Positions 11,515 through 23,609 of a stretch of 64,000 nucleotides of DNA are shown piece by piece; the stretch's first letter is position 1; the number at the start of each line of letters is the position of its first letter. The position numbers were made by a program, and so were the translations under genes. Below the pieces are notes generated by a model. That model had not been told where the DNA came from, did no database searches, and saw only the letters and a list, made by a program, of their open reading frames with translations. The DNA is from Phoronis australis. Taxonomy: Eukaryota > Phoronida > Phoronidae. Location of the stretch: NCBI GenBank assembly GCA_002633005.1, contig NMRA01000533.1:77587-141586 (forward strand). The letters are read 5' to 3'.

Positions 11515-13363
11515 GTAAGTTAATGTTATTATAAATACTAGGTAGTGTCATATTGCTATCGCTAGCTTGAACACTGATCACACATCCGATGTTTGATGAC
11601 AACTGGCCTGTCCAAAGTAGTCCCAACAAAGGTGGTAGGATACACCACTCATTTCAGAACAGGGAATTTAATACCAACATTGCGGTTAAACCTTTGCAAA
11701 GGTCATGCAGCCATAATCCAAACTCGGGTATCCACATGTGAGAAAGACCACCAAACTTACACGAAAATATCAGCAATTTTCCCAGTGACCGAACATATTT
11801 TCAATCATAAGTGAGGCATGTATGCGTTTTAGACGAAGACTGCATAGTTACATGTATACATGTAAATTCATCAAATTTTGATGAGGTGATTCTTAACCTG
11901 AGAATATCTCCAAGGTTTTGTGTAAAAGTCAAGTACATTTGGTTCAGTCAACTGTTTCTAAAACTCAAGCTACGTCTGAGGTTCATTGTTATCATTTTTG
12001 TCTTTTGTTGAAAACGTTCCTTTTCAAAGAACTGAGGCTCTTTCCACGAAAATGTTTAAGTTCAAAAATTGCTTTAAGTTCAACTCTGGAGGTAAACATT
12101 TTTCGAGAACTGGCGAGTAGTGGGCTATGGCTTCAATCACCGGGTCATAGAAATGCTGGTAAGGGACACGCAAAATACACAATAATTGTCCACATGTATG
12201 TGGAAGGGACCCCTATATCCATAGAAAACACAGTGATTTAAGGAATTGTGTTGAGCTAGGTATCTTTGAAATTGGAAGTCAGCGATGTTTGAAGGCCTAT
12301 AGTCCGACTTAAAGAAGAAAAAAATCTTAAAGCCGTTTGAGCGGTGTTTTCTATGAAGGAAACATTAAAGGCTGTTAAGATTAAATACGTGCAAAAATTG
12401 AAGAAAAGTCGAACGAAAAAAAACNNNNNNNNNNNNNNNNNNNNNNNNNNNNNNNNNNNNNNNNNNNNNNNNNNNNNNNNNNNNNNNNNNNNNNNNNNNN
12501 NNNNNNNNNNNNNNNNNNNNNNNNNNNNNNNNNNNNNNNNNNNNNNNNNNNNNNNNNNNNNNNNNNNNNNNNNNNNNNNNNNNNNNNNNNNNNNNNNNNN
12601 NNNNNNNNNNNNNNNNNNNNNNNNNNNNNNNNNNNNNNNNNNNNNNNNNNNNNNNNNNNNNNNNNNNNNNNNNNNNNNNNNNNNNNNNNNNNNNNNNNNN
12701 NNNNNNNNNNNNNNNNNNNNNNNNNNNNNNNNNNNNNNNNNNNNNNNNNNNNNNNNNNNNNNNNNNNNNNNNNNNNNNNNNNNNNNNNNNNNNNNNNNNN
12801 NNNNNNNNNNNNNNNNNNNNNNNNNNNNNNNNNNNNNNNNNNNNNNNNNNNNNNNNNNNNNNNNNNNNNNNNNNNNNNNNNNNNNNNNNNNNNNNNNNNN
12901 NNNNNNNNNNNNNNNNNNNNNNNNNNNNNNNNNNNNNNNNNNNNNNNNNNNNNNNNNNNNNNNNNNNNNNNNATTAACTTCATAGTGTCTTCACTTCAGA
13001 GAAGGTATTGTGAAAAGATACTGAGATATGATACTGTAAACACATGCTAAAATCATACAAACTGTGTATAAACATGCTAAATGCAAGTTTAGGATGTTTC
13101 AGTTATTAAAACAAATATGCTTGTTGTTTACTCAATCGTACTTACGCTATTGGGTTACTTTCGGAAAAGGGAAACTGCTCACTGATTCGAGTACCTCTAG
13201 TTGAGTAGTTACCAGGTCTTCAAACTATGTGTAATTGTTCAATCACTATAAAATTCGACTCTATTGACATATATAATAGGTAAAATTAGTCATGAATCTA
13301 AGTTTTTGGTCGATCTGCCTTGTTTTTCTAAACAAACTACACGTTAGCATTGGATAATTATAG
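11515..13363 (+). repeat. Intron A-B of the array, interrupted by assembly gap
   Basis: From 11515 to 12424 it matches 17986-18896 (after exon D) almost base for base. After the gap, 12973-13363 matches 20384-20774 (before exon E). It contains no coding exon in the visible part. Confidence 0.85.
12425..12972. other. Assembly gap (548 N)
   Basis: The flanks match the D-E intron at about 18896 and 20384, which are about 1.49 kb apart there (about 1.27 kb if the duplicated join at 19333 is removed). If the two are colinear, the true gap holds two to three times the printed length and no sushi exon. Confidence 0.9.
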
Positions 13364-13540
13364 GAAAAAAATGCGGAAAGCCAGACAACAACCACAATAC
13401 AGCTGTTAAGGCTAACTCGGAGCTTTATGAAGGAACGGCCCAATATTCATGCAACACAGGATTTGAGCAGTCAGGTGGTAACTCAACACGTACCTGCGAC
13501 GCTAATGGAAAATGGACGGGAGTACCACTTAAATGTGCTA
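13364..13540 (+). CDS. Sushi (CCP) exon B
   Basis: Full 177-nt phase 1-1 exon. Cysteines at residues 3, 29, 44 and 57, tryptophan 50. Variable N-terminal segment KPDNNHNTAV, then ELYEGTAQYSCNTGFEQSGG. Two N-glycosylation sequons (NTA is not one; N11-T12 precedes A13, while N39-S40-T41 is a valid sequon). It ends LKCA where most copies have LECA. It is identical at the nucleotide level to exon E by eye. Acceptor AATTATAG, donor GTAAGT. Confidence 0.88.
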
Positions 13541-15896
13541 GTAAGTTAATATTATTATAAATACTTGGTAGTGTCATATTGCTATCGCTAGCTTGAACAC
13601 TGATCACACATTCAATGTTTGATGACAACTACCCTTTCCAAAGTAGTTCCAACAAAGGCGGTAGGCTACATCATCCATTTCAGAACAGGGAATTTAAAAC
13701 CAAAATGGCGGTTAAACTTTTGCAAAGCTTATGCGGCCATATTCCAAACTGGGATATCTACATGTGAGAAAGAGAGCCAAACTTACACTTAAATATCAGT
13801 AATTTTCCAAGTGACCGAACATATTTCCAGTCTTAAGTGAGGCAGGCATGCGTTTTAGATGTAGACTACATAGTTATGCATGTATATATTCAAATTTTGA
13901 TGAGGTGATTATTAACCTGAGAATATCTAAAAGTTTTTGTGTAAAAGTCAAGTACATTTGGTTCAGTCAACTGTTTCTGAAAATCAAACTACGTCTGAGG
14001 CTCATTGTTATCATTTTTGTCTTTTGTTGAAGACATTCCTTTTCAAAGAACTGATGCTCATTCCACGAAAATGTGTAAGTTCGAAAGTTGCTTCATGTTC
14101 AACTCTGGAAGCAAATAGTTTTCGAGAACTCGCAAGTAGTGGGTTATGGCTGCAATCACCGAGTCATAGAAATTCTGGTAAGGGACACGCAAAACACACA
14201 ATAATTGCATATGGAACGGACCCCTATATCCATAGAAAACACCGTGATTTAAGCAATTGATTTGAGCTAAGTATCATTGAAAGTGTAACGAAGCAAAAAC
14301 GGCCAACGCCGAATTCAGCGATATTTAAAGGCCTATAGTCCGACTTAAAGAAGAAAAAAGATCTTAAAACCGTTTCAGCCGTTTTTTTGGTTTGAAAGAA
14401 ACATTAAAAAGCTAATATGTATGAATACGTGCAAAAAATTTGAAAAAAAATCGAACGAATAAAACCTTTAAAAGAAATAAAATGAGTGTCATTGTCATAC
14501 ATTTATATATTTCAACAACGCATAGGCATTTACAGAAGTCAAAATAAATACAAATGGGGGACACTGGTAGAGTACAGCCGAATTCGAAACGCCGGCGTCC
14601 TGCTCTACGAGATTCGGAAAAAAACAAGAGTGTCATTACAAAAAGCCGAATTACCAACATAAACGACGTGTTCGCGAACTCATTTAACATTTTGCAAGGT
14701 TCAAGAAATTTATCTAAGGAAATCTGGATAAAAAGCTGCCTCCTTGGTTTAGCTGTAAGGAAACTGATGTAGAAATTGATTTGATCACCATAGAAACATA
14801 TTTGCAAAAATTAATTAAGCCTCTTTAAGAGGTTCTTCAGGTAAAACTTTGTACTGCCCGTGGTCAGGCATAGTACCTTATGCGATGGTGTGTCCACTCA
14901 ATCGGCTTTTGCTTGAAAACAATAACTTTTTTCTCATTTCCGGATGGGAAAATATGATTAGAATTCACCAACGCTCTTAAAACTGGCCCCAAAATTACCG
15001 AATCATGAGACTTCAATGAATTTTAATGGAAAGTTTTATGAAAATCATAAGACTGATTTCAAATAGAGCAGTTCAATTTCTACATCAATGTGTTTTCCAT
15101 TTCCTTTAAGCCCTTGAAACAATTTCGCGAACAAAACCTCTCTTACCAAATAGGGGCTGTTGTGGTTCAAAACATCCATGGTGTTTTAACTTCAAAAAGA
15201 AGGCCCCGATCTATTTAAATATACGTTTTGAACATACCTCACTGTGATGTATAAACACCTACGTTTTTTCAAGATTGGCGATCCTAGAGTCAAAGGTTTG
15301 GTGTTCTCGTAGAATGACCGTGAAGTTGCTAATGAAATTCATGGCACGATAAAACATGGAAACTTAGTGCTATACCATGTTTGTAACCCAAATTCCTCTA
15401 CGAATATTAAAGGAATTTTATTTTTCGAAGCAATGAGAATCGAAAAATCATAATGGCCTGCACATTTTCCAAGAAAATTTGTAGACTATGTGCTTAGTAA
15501 TTGAAATTAACTTCATAGTGTCTTCACTTCCGAGAAGGTATTGTGAAAAGATACGGAGATATGACACTGTAAACACATGTTAAAATCATATAAATTGTAT
15601 ATAAATATGCTAAATGAAAGTTTTGGATGGTTCAGTTATTTTACCAAATATGATCCTTGTTTACTCAATGGTAGTTACGCTATTGGGTTATTTTCGGAAA
15701 AGGGAAATTGCTCACTGATTCTAGTACCTCTAGTTGAGTAGTTTGCAGTTCTCCAAACTATGTGTAATTGTTCAATCACTATAAAATTCGATTCTGTTGA
15801 CATATATAATAGGGAAAATTAGTCATGAATCTAAGTTTTTGGTCGATCTGCCTTGTTTTTCTAAATAAAGTACACGCTAGCATTGGATAATTATAG
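13541..15896 (+). repeat. Intron B-C of the array (long type, lacking the tail block)
   Basis: Matches intron E-F (20952 onward) nearly throughout. Keeps the 0.83 kb middle block (about 13834-14666). Goes from GTTCAAGAAATTTATC directly to AAGGAAATCTGG, so it lacks the about 0.5 kb block seen at 19120-19610. A short open frame at 14554-14772 (+) and its antisense partner at 14412-14807 lie in this intron and show no domain content. Confidence 0.85.
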
Positions 15897-16073
15897 GAAA
15901 AAACTGCGGAAAGGCAGACAAGAAAAACAATACAGATGTTAAGGCTAACTCGGAGCTTTATGAAGGAACGGCTCAATATTCATGCAACACAGGATTTAAG
16001 CAGTCAGGTGGTAACTCAACACGTACCTGCGACGCTAATGGAAAATGGACGGGAGTACCACTTGAATGTGCTA
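15897..16073 (+). CDS. Sushi (CCP) exon C
   Basis: Full 177-nt phase 1-1 exon with all four cysteines (3, 29, 44, 57) and tryptophan 50. Its N-terminal segment is the most distinct among the young copies: KADKKNNTDV, with proline 6 changed to alanine and aspartate at 13. Residue 34 is lysine (GFKQSGG) in place of glutamate. Splice sites AATTATAG and GTAAGT are intact. Confidence 0.88.
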
Positions 16074-17808
16074 GTAAGTTAATATTATTATAAATACTAG
16101 GTAGTGTCATATTGGTATCGCTAGCTTGAACACTGATCACACATTCGATGTTTGATGACAACTGGCCTTTCCAAAGTAGTTCCAACAAAGATTGTAGGAT
16201 ACACCATTCTTTTCAGAACCGGGAATTTAACACCAAAATTGCGGTTAAACTTTTGCAAAGCTTATGCGGCAATATTCCAAAATGGGATATCTACATTGCA
16301 CATGTGAGAAAGACCACCAAACTTACACGAAAATATCAGCAATTTTCCAAGTGACCGAACATATTTCGACGTGTTCGCGAACTTATTGAAGATTTTGCAA
16401 GAATTTTGTCGATGGACAAGTTTTGCGTGTAAGTGTGCTGTTTGTAAAATGTTCAGTGACTCCCATGCACAACTAGAGCATTCACTGGGTAACTAATTTC
16501 AGTCAGCATACATCAGACTCAAATCATCATGATCAGAGGCAATTTGATCATCTGTTCAGTTTTTGTCCTGCAATTTGTGGCCATAATGTTACACCCTCTT
16601 ATTGATTCATGTGCCATCGTTTCCTTCCAGGAAACGCTTTGACCAAAGTTCACGGAATTTCTCTAAGGAAATCTAGATAAAAAGCTGCCACATTGGATCT
16701 AGCTGTTGTGAAACTGATGTAAAAATTGAATTGATCACCATAGAAACGTACTTGCAAAAATTAATGAAGCCTATTTATGAGGTTCTTTTGATAAACCTGC
16801 GTACTGCCCGTGGTCAGGCATTGTACCATATGCGATGGTGTGTTCATTCAATCAGCTGTTGCTTGAAAATAGTCACTATTTTCTCATTTCCGGTTGGGAA
16901 AACTTAATGTGAACTTATCAATACTCTTAAAACTGGCCCCAAAATTACCGAATCAGGAGACTCTAATGAAATTTATTGGTAAGATTTATTAAAATACCAA
17001 GACCGATTTCAAATAGAGAAGTTCATTTTGTACATCAATATGTTTTTCATTTCCTTTAAGCCTCTTTAAACAATTTCGCTAACTTAACCACTTTTATCAA
17101 AAATGGGATGTTTTGTTTCAAAACATCCATGATGTTTTAACTTCAAAAATAAATGCTCCAATCTATTTAAATAGACGTTTGGAACATACCTCACTGTGAT
17201 GCATAACCATCTACGTTTTTTCAAGATCGGTGATCCTAGAGTCAAAGGTTGCCTGTTCTCGAGGAATGACAGTAAATTTGCTAATGAAATTCATGGTTCG
17301 ATAAAACATGGAAACTTAGTGTTAAACCATATTTTAAACCCAAATTCCTCAATCAATATTAAAGGAATTTTTTTTTAGAAGCAATGAGAATCAAAAAAAA
17401 TCATAATGGCTTGCAAATTTGCAAAGAAAATTTATAAACTATATGCTTAGTAATTGCAATTAACTTCATAGTGTGTTCACTTCCAGGAAGGTATTCTGAA
17501 AAGATACTGAGATTTGATACCGTAAGCACATACTAAAATCATATAAAGTTTATATAAATATGCTAAATGAAAGTTTTTGATGTTTCAGTTACGCTAGTGT
17601 CTTACTTTGGAAAGGGAAATTGCTCACTGATTCGAGAACCTCTACTTGAGCAGTTTGCAGGTCTCCAAACCATGTGCAATTGTTCAATCACTATAGAATT
17701 CGATCCTACTGTCATTTAAAATAGGGATTATTAGTCATGAATCTAAGTTTTTGGTCGATCTACCTTGTTTTTCTAAATAAACTACACGCTAGCATTGGAT
17801 AATTATAG
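16074..17808 (+). repeat. Intron C-D of the array (short type)
   Basis: At 16368 it passes from GAACATATTTC straight to GACGTGTTCGCGAAC, so the 0.83 kb middle block of B and E is missing. It keeps the block with GACAAGTTTTGCGTGTAAGT that B and E lack. Introns F-G and G-H share both features. Confidence 0.85.
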
Positions 17809-17985
17809 GAAAAAACTGCGGAAAGCCAGAAAACAAAAACAATACAGCTGTTAAGGCTAACTCGGAGCTTTATGAAGGAACGGCCCAATATTCATGCCAC
17901 ACAGGATTTGAGCAGTCAGGTGGTAACTCAACACGTACCTGCGACGCTAATGGAAAATGGACAGGAGTACCACTTGAATGTGCTA
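17809..17985 (+). CDS. Sushi (CCP) exon D
   Basis: Full 177-nt phase 1-1 exon. Cysteines 3, 29, 44, 57 and tryptophan 50 are present. Variable segment KPENKNNTAV. Residue 30 is histidine (YSCHTGF), where other young copies have asparagine. Splice sites are intact. Its downstream intron is the near-identical partner of the intron after exon A, so A and D descend from one unit and A lost 99 nt afterwards. Confidence 0.88.
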
Positions 17986-20774
17986 GTAAGTTAATATTAT
18001 TATAAATACTAGGTAGTGTCATATTGCTATCGCTAGCTTGAACACTGATCACACATCCGATGTTTGATGACAACTGGCCTGTCCAAAGTAGTCCCAACAA
18101 AGGTGGTAGGATACACCACTCATTTCAGAACAGGGAATTTAATACCAACATTGCGGTTAAACCTTTGCAAAGGTCATGCGGCCATAATCCAAACTCGGGT
18201 ATCCACATGTGAGAAAGAGCACCAAACTTACACGAAAATATCAGCAATTTTCCCAGTGACCGAACATATTTTCAATCATAAGTGAGGCATGCATGCGTTT
18301 TAGACGAAGACTGCATAGTTACATGTATACATGTAAATTCATCAAATTTTGATGAGGTGATTCTTAACCTGAGAATATCTCCAAGGTTTTGTGTAAAAGT
18401 CAAGTACATTTGGTTCAGTCAACTGTTTCTAAAACTCAAGCTACGTCTGAGGTTCATTGTTTTCATTTTTGTCTTTTGTTGAAAACGTTCCTTTTCAAAG
18501 AACTGAGGCTCTTTCCACGAAAATGTTTAAGTTCAAAAATTGCTTTAAGTTCAACTCTGGAGGTAAACATTTTTCGAGAACTGGCGAGTAGTGGGCTATG
18601 GCTTCAATCACCGGGTCATAGAATTGCTGGTAAGGGACACGCAAAATACACAATAATTGTACACATGTATGTGGAAGGGACCCCTATATCCATAGAAAAC
18701 ACAGTGATTTAAGGAATTGAGTTGAGCTAGGTATCTTTGAAATTGGAAGTCAGCGATGTTTGAAGGCCTATAGTCCGACTTAAAGAAGAAAAAAATCTTA
18801 AAGCGGTTTGAGCGGTTTTTTCTATGAAGGAAACATTAAAGGCTGTTAAGATTAAATACGTGCAAAAATTGAAGAAAAGTCGAACGAAAAAAAACTTTAA
18901 AAGAAGTAAAAATGAGTGTCATTGTAATACATTTAAACATTTCAACAACGTATGCGCATTTACAGAAGTCAAAATAAATACGAATGGGGGAACTAGTAGA
19001 GTAACGCCGAAGGCGAAACGCCGTCGTCCTGCTCTACGAGATTCGGAAAAAAACAAGAGTTTGCCAGTACAACAAGTGGCATTACCAACATAAACGACGT
19101 GTTCGCAAAATCATTTAACATTTTGCTAGGATTCTTCCGATAGACAAGTTTTGCGTGTAAGTGTGGTGTTTGTAAAATGTTTAGTGACTACCATGCACAA
19201 CTAGAGCATTCACTGGTTAACTAATTTTAGACAGCGTACATCAGACTCGAATCACCATGATTCAATCATGAGGCAATTTGATCATCTGTTCAGATTTTGT
19301 CCTGCAATTTGTGGCCATAGGGTTACACCCTCNTTTAACATTTTGCTAGGATTCTTCCGATAGACAAGTTTTGCGTGTAAGTGTGGTGTTTGTAAAATGT
19401 TTAGTGACTCCCATGCACAACTAGAGCATTCACTGGTTAACTAATTTTAGACAGCGTACATCAGACTCGAATCATCATGATTCAATCATGAGGCAATTTG
19501 ATCATCTGTTCAGATTTTGTCCTGCAATTTGTGGCCATAGGGTTACACCCTCTTATTGAATCATGGGCCATCGTTTCCTGGAAGGAAACGCTTTGACCAA
19601 AGTTCACGAAATTTATCTAAGGAAATCTAGATGTAAAGCTGTCACATTGGGTCTAGCTGTTGTGAAACTGATGTAAAAATGAATTGATCACCATAGAAAC
19701 ATATTTGCAAAAATTAATAAAGCCTCTTTAAGTGGCTCTTTTGGTAAAACTGCGTACTGCCCGTGGTCAGATATTGTACCTTATGCGATGGTGTGTCCAT
19801 TCAATCTCCTGTTGCTTGAAAAGAATAACGTTTTTCTCATTTCCGGATGGGAAAATATGATTAGAATTCACCAACACTCTTAAAACAGGTCCCAAAATTA
19901 CCGAATCATGAGACTCCAATGAATTTTAATGGAAACTTTTATCAAAATCCCAAGACTGATTTCAAATAGAGAAGTTCAATTTCTACATCAATGTGCTTTC
20001 CATTACCTTTAAGCCTCTTTAAACAATTTTGCGAACTAAACCTCTTTTACCAAAGAAGGACTGTTGTGGTTCAAAACATCCATGATGTTTTAACTTCAAA
20101 AAGAAAGGTCCCAATCTATTTAAATAGACGTTTTGAACTAACCTCACTGTGATGTATAAACAAAGAGTCAAAGGTTTGGTGTTCTCGTGGAATGAACGTA
20201 AATTTGCTAATGAAATTCATGGCACGATAAAACATTGAAAGTTAGGGCTAAACCATATTTGTAACCCAAAATCCTCTACGAATATTAAAGGAATTTTATT
20301 TTTCGAAACAATGAGAATTTAAAAATCATAATGGCCTGCAAATTTGCCAAGAAAATTTATAGAGTATGTGCTTAGTAATTGATATTAACTTCATAGTGTC
20401 TTCACTTCAGAGAAGGTATTGTGAAAAGATACTGAGATATGATACTGTAAACACATGCTAAAATCATACAAACTGTGTATAAACATGCTAAATGCAAGTT
20501 TAGGATGTTTCAGTTATTAAAACAAATATGCTTGTTGTTTACTCAATCGTACTTACGCTATTGGGTTACTTTCGGAAAAGGGAAACTGCTCACTGATTCG
20601 AGTACCTCTAGTTGAGTAGTTACCAGGTCTTCAAACTATGTGTAATTGTTCAATCACTATAAAATTCGACTCTATTGACATATATAATAGGTAAAATTAG
20701 TCATGAATCTAAGTTTTTGGTCGATCTGCCTTGTTTTTCTAAACAAACTACACGTTAGCATTGGATAATTATAG
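17986..20774 (+). repeat. Intron D-E of the array (longest type)
   Basis: Holds both the middle block and the tail block. Contains a duplicated 219-nt stretch around the single N at 19333. A short open frame at 18824-19093 lies in it, with no domain content. Confidence 0.85.
19114..19552. repeat. 219-nt direct duplication around a single N (assembly join)
   Basis: 19114-19332 and 19334-19552 differ at only about two positions (for example GACTACC versus GACTCCC) and are split by one N at 19333. This is the pattern of two overlapping contig ends or haplotypes that were abutted and not merged. Confidence 0.8.
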
Positions 20775-20951
20775 GAAAAAAATGCGGAAAGCCAGACAAC
20801 AACCACAATACAGCTGTTAAGGCTAACTCGGAGCTTTATGAAGGAACGGCCCAATATTCATGCAACACAGGATTTGAGCAGTCAGGTGGTAACTCAACAC
20901 GTACCTGCGACGCTAATGGAAAATGGACGGGAGTACCACTTAAATGTGCTA
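20775..20951 (+). CDS. Sushi (CCP) exon E
   Basis: Full 177-nt phase 1-1 exon, identical by eye to exon B 7.4 kb upstream, including KPDNNHNTAV and the LKCA end. Four cysteines and tryptophan 50 present, splice sites intact. The identity extends into the introns on both sides, so the B and E units separated very recently. Confidence 0.88.
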
Positions 20952-23432
20952 GTAAGTTAATATTATTATAAATAAAAGGTAGTGTCATATTGCTATCGCT
21001 AGCTTGAACACTGATCACACATCCAATTTGATGACAACTATCCTTTCCAAAGTAGTTCCAACAAAGGCGGTAGGCTACACCATCCATTTCAGAACAGGGA
21101 ATTTAAAACCAAAATGGCGGTTAAACTTTTGCAAAGCTTATGCGGCCATATTCCAAACTGGGATATCTACATGTGAGAAAGAGCGCCAAACGTACACTTA
21201 AATATCAGTAATTTTCCAAGTGACCGAACATATTTCCAGTCTTAAGTGAGGCAGGCATGCGTTTTAGATGTAGACTACATAGTTATGCATGTATATCTTC
21301 AAATTTTCATGAGGTGATTATTAACCTGAGAATATCTAAAAGTTTTTGTGTAAAAGTCAAGTACATTTGGTTCAGTCAACTGTTTCTGAAAATCAAACTA
21401 CGTCTGAGGTTCATTGTTATCATTTTTGTCTTTTGTTGAAAACATTCCTTTTCAAAGAACTGAGGCTCATTCCACGAAAATGTGTAAGTTCAAAAGTAGC
21501 TTCATGTTCAACTCTGGAAGCAAATAGTTTTCGAGAACTCGCAAGTAGTGGGTTATGGCTGCAATCACCGAGTCATAGAAATTCTGGTAAGGGACACGCA
21601 AAACACACAATAAATGCATGTGGAACGGACCCCTATATCCATAGAAAACACCGTGATTTAAGCAATTGATTTGAGCTAAGTATCATTGAAAGTGGGACGA
21701 AGCAAAAACGGCCAACGCCGAATTCATCGATATTTAAAGGCCTATAGTCCGACTTAAAGAAGAAAAAAGATCTTAAAACCGTTTCAGCCATTTTTTGGTT
21801 TGAAAGAAACATTAAAAAGCTAATATGTATGAATACGTGCAAAAAATTTGAAAAAAAATCGAACGAATAAAACCTTTAAAAGAAATAAAATGAGTGTCAT
21901 TGTCATACATTTATATATTTCAACAACGCATAGGCATTTACAGAAGTCAAAATAAATACAAATGGGGGACACTGGTAGAGTACAGCCGAATTCGAAACGC
22001 CGGCGTCCTGCTCTACGAGATTCGGAAAAAAACAAGAGTGTCATTACAAAAAGCCGAATTACCAACATAAACGACGTGTTCGCGAACTCATTTAAAATTT
22101 TGCAAGGTTCAAGAAATTTATCTAAGGAAATCTGGATAAAAAGCCGCCTCCTTGGTCTAGCTTTAAGGAAACTGATGTAAAAATTGATTTGATCACCATA
22201 GAAACATATTTGCAAAAATTAATTAAGCCTCTTTAAGAGGTTCTTCAGGTAAAACTTTGTACTGCCCGTGGTCAGGCATTGTACCTTATGCGATGGTGTG
22301 TCCATTCAATCGGCTTTTGCTTGAAAACAATAACTTTATTCTCATTTCCGGATGGGAAAATATGATTAGAATTCACCAACGCTCTTAAAACTGGCCCCAA
22401 AATTACCGAATCATGAGACTTCAATGAATTTTAATGGAAAGTTTTATGAAAATCATAAGACTGATTTCAAATAGAGCAGTTCAATTTCTACATCAACGTG
22501 TTTTCCATTTCCTTTAAGCCCTTGAAACAATTTCGCGAACTAAACCTCTCTTACCAAATAGGGGCTGTTGTGGTTCAAAACATCCATGGTGTTTTAACTT
22601 CAAAAAGAAGGCCCCGATCTATTTAAATATACGTTTTGAACATACCTCACTGTGATGTATAAACACCTACGTTTTTTCAAGATTGGCGATCCTAGAGTCA
22701 AAGGTTTGGTGTTCTCGTGGAATGACCGTGAAGTTGCTAATGAAATTCATGGCACGATAAAGCATGGAAACTTAGTGCTATACCATATTTGTAACCCAAA
22801 TTCCTCTACGAATATTAAAGGAATTTTATTTTTCGAAGCAATGAGAAACGAAAAATCATAATGGCCTGCACATTTGCCAAGAAAATTTGTAGACTATGTG
22901 CTTAGTAATTGAAATTAACTTCATAGTGTCTTCACTTCCGAGAAGGTATTGTGAAAAGATACGGAGATATGACACTGTAAACACATGTTAAAATCATATA
23001 AATTGTATATAAGTATGCTAAATGAAAGTTTTGGATGGTTCAGTTATTTTACCAAATATGATCCATGTTTACTCAATGGTAGTTACGCTATTAGGTTATT
23101 TTCGGAATAGGGAAATTGCTCACTGATTCGAGTACCTCTAGTTGAGTAGTTTGCAGTTCTCCAAACTATGTGTAATTGTTCAATCAATATAAAATTCGAT
23201 TCTGTTGACATATATAATAGGGAAAATTAGTCATGAATCTAAGTTTTTGGTCGATCTGCCTTGTNCTAGTTGAGCAGTTTGCAGGTCTCCAAACCATGTG
23301 CAATTGTTCAATGACTATAAAATTCGATCCTACTGTCATTTCAAATAGGGATTATTAGTCATGAATCTAAGTTTTTGGTCGATTTACCTTGTTTTTTTAA
23401 ATAAACTACACGCTAGCATTGGATAATTATAG
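20952..23432 (+). repeat. Intron E-F of the array with an N join at 23265
   Basis: Up to 23264 it follows the intron that precedes exon C (for example TTGCAGTTCTCCAAACTATG). After the N at 23265 it steps back about 127 nt and follows the type that precedes D and G (GCAGGTCTCCAAACCATG). The two sides are different paralogues, so this join is probably not contiguous in the genome. Confidence 0.8.
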
Positions 23433-23609
23433 GAAAAAACTGCGGAAAGCCAGAAAACAAAAACAATACAGCTGTTAAGGCTAACTCGGAGCTTTATGAA
23501 GGAACGGCCCAATATTCATGCAACACAGGATTTGAGCAGTCAGGTGGTAACTCAACACGTACCTGCGACGCTAATGGAAAATGGACTGGAGTACCACTTG
23601 AATGTGCTA
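23433..23609 (+). CDS. Sushi (CCP) exon F
   Basis: Full 177-nt phase 1-1 exon with cysteines 3, 29, 44, 57 and tryptophan 50. Variable segment KPENKNNTAV, as in D and G. Splice sites are intact although the donor reads GTAAGTTT in place of GTAAGTTA. It follows the doubtful join at 23265, so its position relative to exon E is uncertain. Confidence 0.87.
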
